Of a stretch of DNA of 64,000 nucleotides, positions 57,156-64,000 are shown one piece after another. This stretch comes from Pantoea ananatis LMG 2665 (GTDB lineage: Bacteria; Pseudomonadota; Gammaproteobacteria; Enterobacterales; Enterobacteriaceae), in NCBI RefSeq assembly GCF_000710035.2, contig NZ_JMJJ01000010.1, forward strand, positions 62,001 to 126,000. The letters are read 5' to 3'. A program made the translations under genes and the position numbers. The first letter of the stretch is position 1, and each line of letters begins with the position of its first letter. The notes under the pieces were generated by a model. The model did not search any database, had not been told where the DNA came from, and saw only the letters and a program-made list of their open reading frames with translations.

Positions 57156-58117
57156 GACGCGACCGCCTGCGTGCCTGTATAGCCGGCACGCAGTGCACCG
57201 GGTGACTGGCCGATTATTCTTTTAAAGGCCCGGCTAAAAGCGGCCAGTGAACCATAGCCCAAATCGAAAGCGACCGTTTCCAGCGCCTCACCATGGTCGG
57301 CGATGCGTTTAACCGCCAGTCGCATGCGCAATTCGGTCAGGTAGCGCAGCGGCGTCATACCGGTGGCATGAAGAAAGCGTTCGGCAAATACCGAGCGTGA
57401 GCTACCGGCTTCGCGCGCTAAACGTTCTACCGTCCAGTTCTCGCCCGGAGAACGGTGCATGGCGGCAATGGCCTCACTCAGGCGCGGATCGCGCATCGCT
57501 TGCACCAGCCCGCTACTTTGCCCACAGCCATTTTCTACCCAGCCACGCACCACCAGGGCCGCAACCACATCCGCCAGACGCGAAAGAATCCCGGCGTGAC
57601 CCGCGTGTCGGGTACGTGATTCACGCTCCATCGCCTCCAGCATTGGGCGAATCTCCGGGTAGTGTGACAGCAGCGTACTGACCAGCATGACGTCCGGCAT
57701 CGTGTTGATCAGCGGCTGCATGCCGCCCAGTTCAAATGCCATGCTGGCGCTGAATAACAGGACGCTGTGGTCATCTTCACAGGCATCAGCCGGTGCCGTA
57801 ATGGCACAGATACTGTCACAGATCGGTTTGCTCGCCATCGCGTCAATGCACTGACAGTCGGCATCCTCACTGGAGAGCAGGCTGTGCGGCTTACCGTGAG
57901 GGATCAGCAGGGCATCGCCACTGTTCAGCGTGAAAAGCGCGCCGGATGCGCCACGCACCAGCAGCGTACCGCGCCCGACAAAATGAAACTGGGCCCGTCC
58001 CGGAGAATCATTAAAGCGCAGGCCAAAAGGGGCGCTGACGGCAATGCGCTGGTAGTTAACGCCATACAGGCGCATGCCCATTAGCAACTCACTGGTCAAC
58101 TCATCGTAACGGCTCAT
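57152..58117 (-). CDS. AraC family regulator with cupin_6 domain
   Basis: 321 residues from ATG 58117 (a GTG one codon upstream is possible). The N-terminal half is a cupin_6-type sensor: [29 protein letters not shown]. The C-terminal double helix-turn-helix covers ~215-310: [33 protein letters not shown] and [31 protein letters not shown]. It diverges from an MFS exporter with 104 bases between, probably its target. Confidence 0.9.
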   Translation of the reverse strand: MSRYDELTSELLMGMRLYGVNYQRIAVSAPFGLRFNDSPGRAQFHFVGRGTLLVRGASGALFTLNSGDALLIPHGKPHSLLSSEDADCQCIDAMASKPICDSICAITAPADACEDDHSVLLFSASMAFELGGMQPLINTMPDVMLVSTLLSHYPEIRPMLEAMERESRTRHAGHAGILSRLADVVAALVVRGWVENGCGQSSGLVQAMRDPRLSEAIAAMHRSPGENWTVERLAREAGSSRSVFAERFLHATGMTPLRYLTELRMRLAVKRIADHGEALETVAFDLGYGSLAAFSRAFKRIIGQSPGALRAGYTGTQAVAS

Positions 58118-58221
58118 CACAGAAATCCAGACGAATTATCAAAAATGACGGTGTAACCATCATAGATCGTCTTGCTCATCCCCTCTATGCTCAGCACTAC
58201 TTTTTTTTCCGGAGAAGCAAC

Positions 58222-59409
58222 ATGAGTCTCAACACTGAAGTGGCTGATGAGGTTTCCATACCCACTCAGCCAGCGTGGGGCGCCGTCTTTGCGATGTCGT
58301 TTGGCGTATTTAGCCTGATTACCGCCGAGTTTTTACCTATTAGTTTGCTGACGCCGATAGCGCGCAGCCTGAACGTTTCGGAAGGTCTGGCGGGACAGAC
58401 AGTGACCGTCACGGCCCTGATTGCGCTTCTCACCAGTCTGACGGTAGGCAGCCTGGTCCGACGCATCGATCGCCGGGTGGTGATGCTGGCCTTCTCATTA
58501 CTGCTCATCGTTTCCGCATTGATGGTGGCACTGGCCGCCAATCTGACCGTCATTTTGCTGGCGCGCGTCCTGCTGGGGGTGGCCATTGGTGGCTTCTGGA
58601 CGTTGTCTACCGCTATTACCATGCGGCTGGTGCCCGCCGATCAGGTCCCTCGCGCACTCTCCATCGTGTTTAGTGGTATCTCACTGGCGACCATTATTGC
58701 GACCCCGCTGGGCAGTTATCTGGGCGGGCTGGTAGGCTGGCGAGCGATCTTCCTGTTTACGGCGGGCCTGGGCGCGACTTCCCTGCTCTGGCAGTTTTTC
58801 ACCCTTCCCGCCATGCCTGCCGAAGGCAACGCGCGCAGCGGCGGTGTGCTGGCGTTGTTACGGATAAATGTCATGCGCTGGGGAATGCTGGCGGTGATCA
58901 TGATGTTTACTGCCCACTTTGCTTTTTTCACCTATCTGCGACCGTTTCTGGAAAGCGTGGCGCGGCTTGACCTCAGCCAGCTGTCTCTGGTGCTGCTGGC
59001 ATTTGGCATCGCTAACTTTGTGGGTACGTATCTGGCCGGTTATCTGGTGACACGTAGCGTATCACTGACGCTGAGCGGAATGGCCCTGCTGATGGGCGCG
59101 ACGGCCCTGATGCTGGTGAGTTTTGGCCATACTGGCTGGCTGGTTGCAGGCGGTGTCGCGATCTGGGGCCTGGCGTTTGGTTCGATGCCGACGGGCTGGT
59201 CTACGTGGATTTCACGTGCGGTGCCAGACGATGCTGAATCGGGCGGTGGGTTACTGGTGGCAACCATTCAGTTGGCGATTACGGTGGGCGCGGCGGCGGG
59301 AGGCTGGATGTTTGACTTACGCGGTGCAGGCGGCGTTTTCCTTGCCAGTAGCGCGCTGATGCTGGTGGCGGCAGTAACGATCTTTTCCCGCGTCAGGCAT
59401 CACGGTTAA
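58222..59409 (+). CDS. MFS efflux transporter, NepI/arabinose-efflux-like
   Basis: 395 residues, twelve helices, GGAGA ribosome site. It resembles E. coli NepI over its length: VEFLPxSLLTPxA-type ITAEFLPISLLTPIARSLNVSEGLAGQTVTVTA region (28-60), LLGVAIGGFWTLSTAITMRLVP, FAFFTYLRPFLE and GWSTWISRAVPDDAESGGGL. NepI exports purine ribonucleosides; related carriers export sugars or drugs. Substrate is therefore open. The divergent AraC-type gene probably controls it. A terminator follows. Confidence 0.87.
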   Translation: MSLNTEVADEVSIPTQPAWGAVFAMSFGVFSLITAEFLPISLLTPIARSLNVSEGLAGQTVTVTALIALLTSLTVGSLVRRIDRRVVMLAFSLLLIVSALMVALAANLTVILLARVLLGVAIGGFWTLSTAITMRLVPADQVPRALSIVFSGISLATIIATPLGSYLGGLVGWRAIFLFTAGLGATSLLWQFFTLPAMPAEGNARSGGVLALLRINVMRWGMLAVIMMFTAHFAFFTYLRPFLESVARLDLSQLSLVLLAFGIANFVGTYLAGYLVTRSVSLTLSGMALLMGATALMLVSFGHTGWLVAGGVAIWGLAFGSMPTGWSTWISRAVPDDAESGGGLLVATIQLAITVGAAAGGWMFDLRGAGGVFLASSALMLVAAVTIFSRVRHHG

Positions 59410-59419
59410 TGAGACTCAT

Positions 59420-59445
59420 GGCAGCGATATATGCTGCCTTTTTAT
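59420..59445 (+). terminator. Terminator of the MFS gene
   Basis: GGCAGC and GCTGCC (59420-59425 / 59433-59438) flank a short loop and lead into TTTTTATT. Confidence 0.9.
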
Positions 59446-59623
59446 TGCGGTCTGGTTTTTTAACCTTTTGTGTTTTAACAGGGCTAAACGTGCTTTTCAA
59501 TTTCAGTTTTATTGAACAACTTAAGCAAAACCCTCTGCTTTTTTCTGATCAATATTCGGCCTATTATGTTTTCACACAAGGCAAAACGCCTTAAATAAAC
59601 TGAAAATGACCGAGGAAATTATC

Positions 59624-59833
59624 ATGAAAACTATCAAAACTTTTGCTGCTGTTATCGCCCTTGCCGTTCTTCCTGTTGCAGGCTTCGCGCAAACTGTGAC
59701 AGCGACCGGTTCTACTCTGGACAGCACCGAAGCGAAAATTGCTGCGCAGGCGCAAGAAGCTGGTGCTTCCTATAAAATCACCGAAGCTAACACCAATAAC
59801 GGCGTGCACATGACCGCTGAACTGCTGAAATAA
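59624..59833 (+). CDS. YhcN/BhsA-type small periplasmic protein (DUF1471)
   Basis: 69 residues from ATG 59624 with GAGGAAA upstream. A signal peptide MKTIKTFAAVIALAVLPVAGFA (1-22) leads to a ~47-residue mature part TLDSTEAKIAAQAQEAGASYKITEANTNNGVHMTAELLK, the DUF1471 fold. Paralogues (BhsA, McbA, YhcN) are periplasmic or outer-membrane stress and biofilm proteins in E. coli. A 15-base inverted repeat AAGGC-AAAAC-GCCTT at 59578-59592 lies 31 bases upstream and could be an operator. Confidence 0.88.
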   Translation: MKTIKTFAAVIALAVLPVAGFAQTVTATGSTLDSTEAKIAAQAQEAGASYKITEANTNNGVHMTAELLK

Positions 59834-59854
59834 TGCTTGAAGTTGTGTGCTGAC

Positions 59855-59874
59855 AGGACGCCTAAGGGCGTCCT
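59855..59874 (+). terminator. Hairpin after the DUF1471 gene
   Basis: AGGACGCC and GGCGTCCT form an 8-bp stem with a TAAG loop, 21 bases after the stop; no T-run. Confidence 0.5.
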
Positions 59875-60374
59875 GGCGGCGTTTGTGGATGCCCGCCGTT
59901 TCATCTTTTCCCTTCCAGGTTCCCCATCAGACTCCTTTGTTATTCGCCACTAAGCCTGTCAGCTGTGCAGACGCTTGCCTGATTTTTGGGCGCGATAACG
60001 TGCAGGCTTCTCCGCTGCGGCCGCGATTTCACGCGAAAGACGATTTGCTGCCATTAATAGCCAGGTGCAAGACAGGCTGGCCTCGGACGATCCCTGATGC
60101 AGCAAGACGGTAAGACCACGTAAGCCTGGTCGGACGACAGCCGATGGCAAAGTCCATCACGGGCTAAGGGAAGCAGAGCCTGGGCAGAAGGGGAAGACGT
60201 AAACCGCATCAGTAACCGGTTTACCGGTCTGCTGCGCTCAGCAAGTCGCCAGGTTCTGCTTGTCAGTCTGGATTGCGTGAAGCGCGGCCAACAATCCTGG
60301 CAGGCACCGACTCATGACTCTGGATTCGCGATAATTTGCCTGCGGCATGAGGCTGCCGCAGGCGAAGAGCCTGG
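59875..60374. other. Gene-poor interval before sbmA
   Basis: 500 bases in which I see no supported gene, repeat or RNA. The frames present have no ribosome sites or family resemblance. Confidence 0.55.
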
Positions 60375-61622
60375 TTATGACACGTCTTCAGAGGCGTCAC
60401 GCATCATCTCACCGTGCGGCACGTCATCCAGAATCTGCTCAAAGCTGCGCAGACGTTTATAGATAGACATCAGCTCAACCAGCGTCGACCATGAGGTGAT
60501 CAGGTACTGGAACGAGCTGCGGACCTGATCGAAAACGTTGGTTATCTGGTTAAGCAAACCCAGCGTTATCGTTCCGGCGACAATGGACGGGAACAACAGA
60601 AACAGTCCAAAGACGTTATCGACCTGAAGATAAAGAATGCGGCTGATGTTGAAGTAGAGATAGTGAAAATACAGACGGAAATAGTTAACCCGCACGTTGT
60701 TGAACAGCACTTTTACCGTGGGTGGTGTGGCACGGTCGGCGTTGTCTTCGCCGTAAACCAGCTCTTTACGATAAGCAGCTTCAACCCGTTGATTACGAAA
60801 TTCGAGACCGGGGAGCTTAATCCCGACCAGCGCCAGCAGACCGGTACCGAACAGCGACCAGAGAACCGCAGCAATCACCAGCGCGTAAGGGAGATTCCCC
60901 AGAATCGGAATGTTTTCGACATGATGTGACAGGGCGATCAACACCGGCAGAAACGCCACCAGGGTCATAATGGCCTGGATAAAGTTCACGCCCCAGCTTT
61001 CCAGCGTTGTGGCAAAACGCATGGTATCTTCCTGCACACGCTGAGCCGCGCCTTCAACGTGGCGTAAGCGCTGCCAGTGGTGCATATAATAATTGTTCAT
61101 TGCGGTACGCCAGCGGAATACCCAATGGCTGATGAAAAAAGCATTCATCACGCCAATAACGACCGCAATTAAGGCAATGCCCAAAAAGGCCATCACCTGA
61201 GCATAAAATTCGTTGATTTGAACCGAGCCGGCTTTCGTCAGCGCTTTTTGGATCAAATCATAAAAAGGGCCATACCAGGCGTTTACGGCAACGCCAACCT
61301 GCACACCAAACCAGGTGACAAAAATAATCAGTGCCGAACCCCATACCGACCAGCGTTGCCACGGATGGTTGTCAGTTAGTCGCCAGGCTATCGCGAAAAT
61401 TGCCACCATCAGCCAGTAATAGGCATAAAACCACAACTCACCCGGCGCAATAAACCGCATTACCGTCGTGGGCAAGGGCTGCTTGATGGCGGCCTGAAAA
61501 GCAGGCCAAAAATGGGCCGGTAAATCGCTGGCAAAGCCAAACCAGCCAAAAATCGCCAGTAAACTCCAAAGGGCGGCCGAGCTGAAAAACAGTCCCGGTC
61601 GCGGGAAGAAAGACTTAAACAT
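60375..61622 (-). CDS. sbmA: Peptide antibiotic transporter SbmA
   Basis: 415 residues (E. coli 406). An SbmA/BacA-family inner-membrane protein with about seven or eight helices; similar to E. coli from ALIIFVTWFGVQVGVAVNAWYGPFYDLIQ through FRWRTAMNNYYMHHWQRLRHVEGAAQRVQEDTMRFA and GIKLPGLEFRNQRVEAAYRKELVYGEDNA. SbmA imports proline-rich peptides, microcin B17, bleomycin and similar compounds using the proton gradient. Divergent from the gluconate dehydrogenase operon; unlike in E. coli it is not beside yaiW here. Confidence 0.95.
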   Translation of the reverse strand: MFKSFFPRPGLFFSSAALWSLLAIFGWFGFASDLPAHFWPAFQAAIKQPLPTTVMRFIAPGELWFYAYYWLMVAIFAIAWRLTDNHPWQRWSVWGSALIIFVTWFGVQVGVAVNAWYGPFYDLIQKALTKAGSVQINEFYAQVMAFLGIALIAVVIGVMNAFFISHWVFRWRTAMNNYYMHHWQRLRHVEGAAQRVQEDTMRFATTLESWGVNFIQAIMTLVAFLPVLIALSHHVENIPILGNLPYALVIAAVLWSLFGTGLLALVGIKLPGLEFRNQRVEAAYRKELVYGEDNADRATPPTVKVLFNNVRVNYFRLYFHYLYFNISRILYLQVDNVFGLFLLFPSIVAGTITLGLLNQITNVFDQVRSSFQYLITSWSTLVELMSIYKRLRSFEQILDDVPHGEMMRDASEDVS

Positions 61623-61786
61623 AGGTACTCCGCTGTTGTGTAATCGCTTTTATAACGTTTAAACGGCTATCTGTCTGTAGCCTGTTGTTTCTGAACATGA
61701 CATCGACAAAATATATGTTAATGAAATTGTGCTTTTTTGTTTCCTTAAACTAAATGTTTATTGGCAATGGTGTTACACTTATATTC

Positions 61787-61804
61787 ACTGTTACCGGTAA
61801 CAGT
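61787..61804 (+). promoter_or_regulatory. GntR-like operator upstream of gluconate 2-dehydrogenase
   Basis: ACTGTTACCGGTAACAGT is a perfect 18-base palindrome with the TGTTACC-GGTAACA core of E. coli GntR operators. It sits 92 bases before the gamma-subunit ATG and just after a TTATAT -10-like sequence (61779-61784), a position fit for repression relieved by gluconate. Confidence 0.75.
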
Positions 61805-61895
61805 TCGTTGTACCCGAAATCCGCAGATAAAAACCACTACAACGCACTCACTTCTCTTTTTCGTACCGCAGTTGATGCGGTGATGAGGCAATGTC

Positions 61896-62621
61896 ATGTC
61901 AGACCAGAAAAAGGGTCATTCACGCAGGGATTTTTTGCTGAAGACCATCACCCTGGCGCCCGCAGTGGCGGTAGGCAGTAGCGCACTTGGTGCATTTTCT
62001 GCGCCCGTTCAGGCGGCAGCGCCCGCCGCACCCCAGTCTGCCCGAGATTATCAGCCTACCTGGTTTACCGCCGAGGAATTTGCCTTTATCAAGGCGGCCG
62101 TTGCGCGCCTGATTCCTGCTGATGAACGCGGCCCCGGCGCGCTGGAAGCAGGCGTGCCTGAGTTTATCGATCGTCAGATGAATACGCCTTACGCCACCGG
62201 AGCGAACTGGTATATGCAGGGGCCTTTCAATCCCGACGTCCCTAAAGAAATGGGCTATCAGCTGCCGCTGGTGCCGCAACAGATCTACCGTCTCGGTCTG
62301 GCTGATGCCGATCATTACAGTCAGCAGCAGCACGGTAAGGTGTTTGCCCAACTCGACGCCGGGCAGCAGGACGCATTATTACAGGACATGGAGAGCGGCA
62401 AAGCCGGTTTCCGTCAGCTGCCCGCCAACGTGTTTTTCTCATACTTACTGCAGAACACCCGCGAAGGCTTCTTTAGCGATCCCATCCACGGCGGCAATCA
62501 GGGCATGGTGGGCTGGAAGCTCATCAACTTCCCTGGCGCACGCGCCGACTTTATGGACTGGGTAGAGCGCGGTGAACGCTATCCGTTCCCGTCAGTGTCG
62601 ATTCGTGGAGAGAGAAGCTGA
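61896..62621 (+). CDS. Gluconate 2-dehydrogenase subunit 3 (gamma)
   Basis: 241 residues. A twin-arginine signal [21 protein letters not shown] (residues 8-28) exports the folded complex. The mature part has [40 protein letters not shown] (residues 56-95) and [17 protein letters not shown], typical of the gluconate 2-dehydrogenase subunit 3 family. The small subunit carries the Tat signal for the flavin subunit encoded next. The complex oxidises D-gluconate to 2-ketogluconate in the periplasm, passing electrons to ubiquinone. The next gene starts 2 bases after the stop. Confidence 0.92.
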   Translation: MSDQKKGHSRRDFLLKTITLAPAVAVGSSALGAFSAPVQAAAPAAPQSARDYQPTWFTAEEFAFIKAAVARLIPADERGPGALEAGVPEFIDRQMNTPYATGANWYMQGPFNPDVPKEMGYQLPLVPQQIYRLGLADADHYSQQQHGKVFAQLDAGQQDALLQDMESGKAGFRQLPANVFFSYLLQNTREGFFSDPIHGGNQGMVGWKLINFPGARADFMDWVERGERYPFPSVSIRGERS

Positions 62622-62623
62622 GC

Positions 62624-64000
62624 ATGGCAAATGAATTAAAGAAAGTGGATGCCGTGATTGTCGGCTTTGGCTGGGCGGGCGCCATTATGGCCAAAGAGCT
62701 GACCGAAGCAGGTCTGAACGTGCTGGCGCTGGAGCGCGGTCCACATCGTGATACCTATCCGGATGGTTCTTACCCGCAGTCGATTGATGAGCTGACCTAC
62801 AACGTTCGCAAAAAGCTGTTTCAGGACCTGTCTAAGAGCACCGTCACCATTCGGCACGACGCCTCACAAACGGCCGTGCCTTACCGCCAACTGGCGGCCT
62901 TCCTGCCCGGTACCGGTACCGGCGGCGCCGGGCTGCACTGGTCGGGTGTCCATTTCCGGGTTGATCCCGTAGAGCTGAAGCTGCGTAGCCACTATGAGGC
63001 GCGCTACGGCAAAAACTTTATTCCTGAAGGCATGACCATTCAGGACTTTGGCGTGGACTACCAGGAGCTGGAGCCGTTTTTTGATAAAGCTGAAAAGGTG
63101 TTTGGCACCTCCGGTAGTGCCTGGAGTATTCAGGGCAAGGTCGTCGGCAAAGACAAAGGCGGTAACCCCTTTGCGCCCGATCGCTCTGACAACTTTCCAC
63201 TGCCCGCGCAAAAGCGTACCTGGTCGGCTCAGCTGTTTGCCCAGGCCGCCGAGTCCGTAGGTTATCACCCTTACGATCTGCCGTCGGCGAACACCTCTGG
63301 TCCCTATACCAATACTTACGGCGCCCAGATGGGGCCGTGCAACTTCTGCGGCTACTGCAGCGGCTACGCCTGTTATATGTATTCCAAGGCATCGCCGAAT
63401 GTGAATATTTTGCCTGCGCTGCGTCAGGAGCCAAAGTTTGAGCTGCGTAACAATTCTTACGTGCTGCGCGTCAACCTCACGGGTGATAAGCAGCGTGCGA
63501 CCGGTGTCACCTATGTCGATGCGCAGGGCCGTGAGCAGGTGCAACCGGCGGATCTGGTCATTCTGTCTGCCTTTCAGTTCCATAACGTCCATTTGATGCT
63601 GTTGTCCGGCATTGGTAAACCTTACAACCCGATCACCAACGAAGGTACGGTAGGGCGCAACTTCGCCTATCAAAACCTGTCGACGTTGAAAGCGCTGTTC
63701 GATAAAAACACCACCACCAATCCCTTCATCGGTGCTGGCGGTGAAGGCGTCGCCGTGGATGATTTCAATGCCGACAATTTCGATCATGGTCCGCACGGCT
63801 TTGTTGGCGGGTCGCCGTTCTGGGTGAACCAGGCGGGCACCAAACCGATCTCGGGGCTCCCCACGCCGACCGGCACGCCAAACTGGGGCAGTCAGTGGAA
63901 AGCCGCCGTGGCGGACACCTACACGCACCACCTTTCCATGGATGCTCACGGTGCGCACCAGTCTTACCGCGCTAACTATCTGGACCTGGACCCGAACTAC
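62624..64000 (+). CDS. GMC-type gluconate 2-dehydrogenase flavin subunit (runs off window)
   Basis: 459 codons are present from ATG 62624 and the frame is open at the window end; the family is about 590 residues, so ~130 are missing. The N-terminal FAD fold has VDAVIVGFGWAGAIMAKELT (GxGxxG at 14-19). FLPGTGTGGAGLHWSGVHFR and the cysteine-containing GPCNFCGYCSGYACYMYSK stretch are typical of gluconate/sorbitol dehydrogenase large subunits. Exported with the Tat-bearing gamma subunit; the cytochrome c subunit is expected just beyond the window. Confidence 0.95.
   Translation, partial: MANELKKVDAVIVGFGWAGAIMAKELTEAGLNVLALERGPHRDTYPDGSYPQSIDELTYNVRKKLFQDLSKSTVTIRHDASQTAVPYRQLAAFLPGTGTGGAGLHWSGVHFRVDPVELKLRSHYEARYGKNFIPEGMTIQDFGVDYQELEPFFDKAEKVFGTSGSAWSIQGKVVGKDKGGNPFAPDRSDNFPLPAQKRTWSAQLFAQAAESVGYHPYDLPSANTSGPYTNTYGAQMGPCNFCGYCSGYACYMYSKASPNVNILPALRQEPKFELRNNSYVLRVNLTGDKQRATGVTYVDAQGREQVQPADLVILSAFQFHNVHLMLLSGIGKPYNPITNEGTVGRNFAYQNLSTLKALFDKNTTTNPFIGAGGEGVAVDDFNADNFDHGPHGFVGGSPFWVNQAGTKPISGLPTPTGTPNWGSQWKAAVADTYTHHLSMDAHGAHQSYRANYLDLDPNY

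Noticed and set aside
59409..59594. 61-codon frame after the MFS gene
   Set aside because: It begins at the MFS stop, runs through a clear terminator, and has no family resemblance.

Overview
The window reads as a chromosomal segment of an enterobacterium, most likely Erwiniaceae (Pantoea, Erwinia or a close relative). The gene order largely follows the E. coli pgi-to-gltP region (pgi, lysC, yjbB, psiE, ubiCA, plsB, dgkA, lexA, dinF, yjbJ, zur, dusA, pspG, qorA, dnaB, tyrB, yjbQR, uvrA, ssb, yjcB, soxSR, ghxP, yjcE, actP-yjcH-acs, gltP), but mal genes, xylE and alr are absent and several accessory genes are inserted. The genus is an inference from gene order and protein similarity recalled from memory; no database was searched.

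Layout. 1-9.9 kb: 3' part of pgi, a lysine riboswitch with lysC, panS, yjbB, an alkaline-phosphatase-superfamily gene, psiE with a CRP site, and ubiCA. 9.9-20.4 kb: plsB diverging from dgkA, the SOS operon lexA-dinF behind two LexA boxes, yjbJ, zur with a probable autoregulatory Zur box, a TraF-like outer-membrane protein, dusA, sigma-54-driven pspG, and qorA. 20.5-27.8 kb: dnaB, then an Lrp-type regulator and a YitT-type membrane protein where E. coli has alr, then tyrB, yjbQR, a YahK-type aldehyde reductase and a frameshifted small Cys-rich protein gene. 27.8-33.7 kb: uvrA and ssb around a LexA box, then a DUF1349 protein and an isochorismatase-like hydrolase with a divergent AraC regulator.

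33.7-38.1 kb is the clearest accessory island. It has a long AT-rich gene-poor stretch, an IS3-type transposase derivative that keeps DNA-binding parts but lacks the catalytic domain, and a divergent two-gene cassette of a polysaccharide flippase and a TupA-like ATP-grasp enzyme. 38-46.8 kb: yjcB, soxS/soxR around a canonical SoxR promoter, a glutathione S-transferase, ghxP behind a possibly structured leader, yjcE, a LysR regulator with cidAB-type holin-like genes, and a YfaZ-type porin. 46.8-55.3 kb: the acetate operon acs-yjcH-actP, gltP, and murQP for MurNAc use. 55.3-64 kb: an Aer-like receptor behind a sigma-28 promoter, an AraC/MFS efflux pair, a BhsA-like small periplasmic protein, sbmA, and the start of a membrane gluconate 2-dehydrogenase operon behind a GntR-like operator.

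Most of the window is housekeeping. Points deserving a second look are the transposase-derived protein beside the flippase/ATP-grasp cassette, the alr replacement locus with tandem palindromes, the single-base frameshift at 27.36 kb, the ghxP leader, the C-terminally extended SoxS, and the Zur and GntR operator candidates.
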